A DNA stretch of 6,070 bases from an uncultured Rubrobacteraceae bacterium (GTDB lineage: Bacteria > Actinomycetota > Rubrobacteria > Rubrobacterales > Rubrobacteraceae), in NCBI GenBank assembly GCA_902805985.1, contig CADCUW010000266.1, forward strand, positions 1-6,070, in the 5' to 3' direction. Under the pieces are notes generated by a model that saw only the letters and a list, made by a program, of their open reading frames with translations, ran no database searches and was not told the DNA's origin. This document shows positions 5,074 to 6,070 of this stretch, piece by piece (within the stretch, counting starts at the first letter, position 1; every line of letters starts with the position of its first letter). A program made the position numbers and the translations under genes.

Positions 5074-5203
5074 CTACTCGATGACCGTGGCCGCCTCTTC
5101 GCAGCCGGAGTATGCGTCGCCCTCGTCCACGTAGCAGACGTCGAAGCCCCTCCCGCCGCGCAATTCGTCGCGCCCGTCGCCCTTCCACGCACTCGGGTGA
5201 ATA
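5074..5203 (-). pseudogene. C-terminal ORF remnant on the minus strand
   Basis: Upstream of a TAG stop at 5074-5076 the minus strand reads GRDELRGGRGFDVCYVDEGD followed by AYSGCEEAATVIE, an acidic, protein-like end with two cysteines. Going further upstream the frame enters repeat copy G, where translation gives only repeat-derived HPSAWKGD. A TTG at 5271 lacks a ribosome binding site. The best reading is the 3' end of a gene whose front was lost or displaced where repeat G sits. A genuine small gene is possible. No family is recognised. Confidence 0.3.
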
Positions 5204-5204
5204 A
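5181..5204 (+). repeat. Interspersed repeat, copy G (3' half only)
   Basis: CCTTCCACGC, ACTCGGG and TGAATAA match the repeat's 3' half. The preceding bases (5163-5180) do not keep the CGAAGTTCG half, so this copy is partial or decayed at its 5' side. Confidence 0.75.
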
Positions 5205-5362
5205 CTGAGAGGTAGGTGCTCTTCTCAGGGAGGGCGTTGACGCCTGCCGTGGAGCGGTCTACGCCGTTCAAGAGACGACGCCCCTTTCTTGCGTTCGTAC
5301 GTCCGAACCGCTCCTTTTTGTGGCGGCATTAAGTCTTTGCCTCGCGCGGGCACGCGCGTTTT

Positions 5363-5392
5363 GGGTCGCAACGTTGCGGACCCCCACTTTTT
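5363..5392 (+). terminator. Candidate intrinsic terminator
   Basis: GGGTCGCA (5363-5370) pairs with TGCG and ACCC (5375-5378, 5380-5383, G5379 bulged) around an ACGT loop. A TTTTT run follows at 5388-5392, four bases after the stem. It contains the perfect 12-base palindrome CGCAACGTTGCG (5367-5378). No plus-strand gene is seen just upstream, so what it ends is unclear. Confidence 0.4.
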
Positions 5393-5671
5393 AGCCTCCG
5401 AATATTCCCCACAATGCCGCCCGCCCGGTCCCCTTTTTAGGTAGCCTGACACTCGACCCCCCGCCTTTTTGTCCCGTGTCCGTTCTCAGGTGGCCACCAC
5501 TAGGGCGTCCACCGCTCCAGGGTCCACCGCCCCGTCCACCAAGCCCGCCCCTTTTTGGTGTTGTTACGTAACTTTTCCGGGCGCCCGGACGAGGCCCCAC
5601 CGGACCAGGGCAGCTTGTCAAAATTGACCACCCCCCTTTTTTCTCCGTGACCAGTCAAACCGCCCCGATAG

Positions 5672-5716
5672 CGGTAGCGGTAAAAAGCCGATAGCGCGGC
5701 AGTTCTACCGCTACCG
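5672..5716. repeat. 11-bp inverted repeat with internal direct repeat
   Basis: CGGTAGCGGTA (5672-5682) is the exact inverse of TACCGCTACCG (5706-5716), with a 23-base loop. CCGATAGCG occurs twice, at 5665-5673 and 5688-5696. It may form a stable RNA or DNA hairpin; role unknown. Confidence 0.6.
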
Positions 5717-5939
5717 GCGACCCGTTTTATCCACCAGGGCGCAAGGTTGGGACGGGGCTGCTGTGAGCGGTCCGGTCTTTCCTCCTTACCCTTGTTCGCC
5801 CGACAGCTTAGAACGCCATTTCCCGAACTTCGGCATGGGGGCGTTCTCAAAAGCTCGGACGTAGCGCTTCGAATATTTCGACCCCCCAGGACCTGGCTGC
5901 TTGGTTCCCGAGCATCCACCTTCGCGCATATCCATTCAG

Positions 5940-5956
5940 CACCACAACATGTGGTG
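5940..5956. repeat. Perfect 7-bp dyad, operator-like
   Basis: CACCACA (5940-5946) and TGTGGTG (5950-5956) are inverse copies around ACA. The size and symmetry suit a dimeric DNA-binding site, but there is no adjacent gene start to support this. Confidence 0.35.
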
Positions 5957-6036
5957 TCGCCTTCAATGCTACGGGTTAGACTTCACCCGGTTCCCCCGGC
6001 CTATGGGCCCAAGATATGCACCATCTTGCAAGCGGA

Positions 6037-6070
6037 CTTCGGAGAATTTCCATTCCGAAACTGTTTGGAA
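6037..6070. mobile_element. Probable IS-type terminus at window edge, abutting a repeat half
   Basis: CTTCGGAGAATTTCC (6038-6052) resembles the 5' half of the interspersed repeat (compare GTTCGGAGAATATCA at 2543-2557). It is followed by GAAACTGTTTGGAA (6057-6070), which resembles the GAGACTGTCTGGAA inner arm of the 1647-1830 element, in the orientation expected if an element begins here and continues beyond the window. Confidence 0.45.

Larger units (their letters stand above)
5205..6070. other. Long stretch without a supported gene; pyrimidine tracts and palindromes
   Basis: No ORF here has a recognisable family, ribosome binding site or protein-like composition. The plus strand carries repeated C-rich-then-T5 tracts near 5312, 5382, 5430, 5462, 5549 and 5631, at irregular 30-90 base spacing. 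Other features are a perfect GTTACGTAAC palindrome (5563-5572), three direct GTCCACC repeats (5507, 5522, 5534) and the dyads listed separately. CCGAACTTCGG (5823-5833) may be a decayed inverse half of the interspersed repeat. It could be a decayed region, a set of small RNAs or a regulatory or replication-related region; nothing decides between them. Confidence 0.5.

Noticed and set aside
697..5204. CRISPR array as explanation of the repeats
   Set aside because: Spacing is hundreds of bases and irregular, copies lie between unrelated genes and in both orientations, and there are no uniform spacers.
690..5230. Shared peptide HPSAWK in several short frames
   Set aside because: It is only the translation of the DNA repeat in one frame, not a protein motif.
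5500..5919. 139-codon minus-strand open frame
   Set aside because: No ribosome binding site, no recognisable domain and basic low-complexity composition; the dyads and pyrimidine tracts run through it.
5205..6070. tRNA or rRNA genes
   Set aside because: No T-arm GGTTCGAATCC-like sequence with a cloverleaf on either strand, and no recognisable rRNA segments.

Overview
The window is high-GC bacterial DNA. The gene set (a PAS/HisKA_3 sensor kinase, a PaaI-type thioesterase, a CorC/CNNM-type transporter and a PRC-barrel protein of the 'GFLG.G.KHYLVP' type) and the use of GTG and TTG starts suggest an actinobacterium. Rubrobacter or a close relative is my best guess. This is inferred from protein style, with no database search.

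Layout. A histidine kinase runs off the left edge on the minus strand (1-658). Five plus-strand genes follow: a six-helix membrane protein (992-1666), a hotdog thioesterase (1906-2460), a CorC/hemolysin-type transporter (2616-3941), an 88-residue three-helix membrane protein (4040-4306) and a PRC-barrel protein (4573-4932). After a long hairpin (4984-5030) comes a short minus-strand ORF remnant. The last ~870 bases (5205-6070) hold no gene I can support; they carry pyrimidine tracts, palindromes and, at the very edge, what looks like an insertion-sequence end.

Two things stand out. First, the PRC-barrel gene has a promoter and a structured 5' leader whose core (4441-4515) reads as a fluoride (crcB-motif) riboswitch. 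Downstream are three mutually exclusive helices, the last covering the ribosome binding site, so a translational ON switch can be read directly from the bases. Fluoride riboswitches normally control fluoride exporters (CrcB/Fluc, CLC-F) or fluoride-sensitive enzymes, so a PRC-barrel target is unexpected.

Second, a 42-bp repeat of constant length and internal spacing occupies nearly every gap between genes. There are five full copies, plus partial ones. Its 3' half also forms both outer ends of a 184-bp MITE-like inverted-repeat element (1647-1830), and its 5' half abuts a similar IS-type terminus at the right edge. The MITE supplies the stop codon and last residues of the membrane protein. 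The repeat therefore appears to be a dispersed family linked to a transposable element, probably as its target or as part of its ends.

The genes do not form one pathway. Most are separated by a repeat copy and appear to be transcribed singly. Two (the corC-like gene and the 88-residue gene) look leaderless, with a -10-like hexamer nine to ten bases before the ATG.
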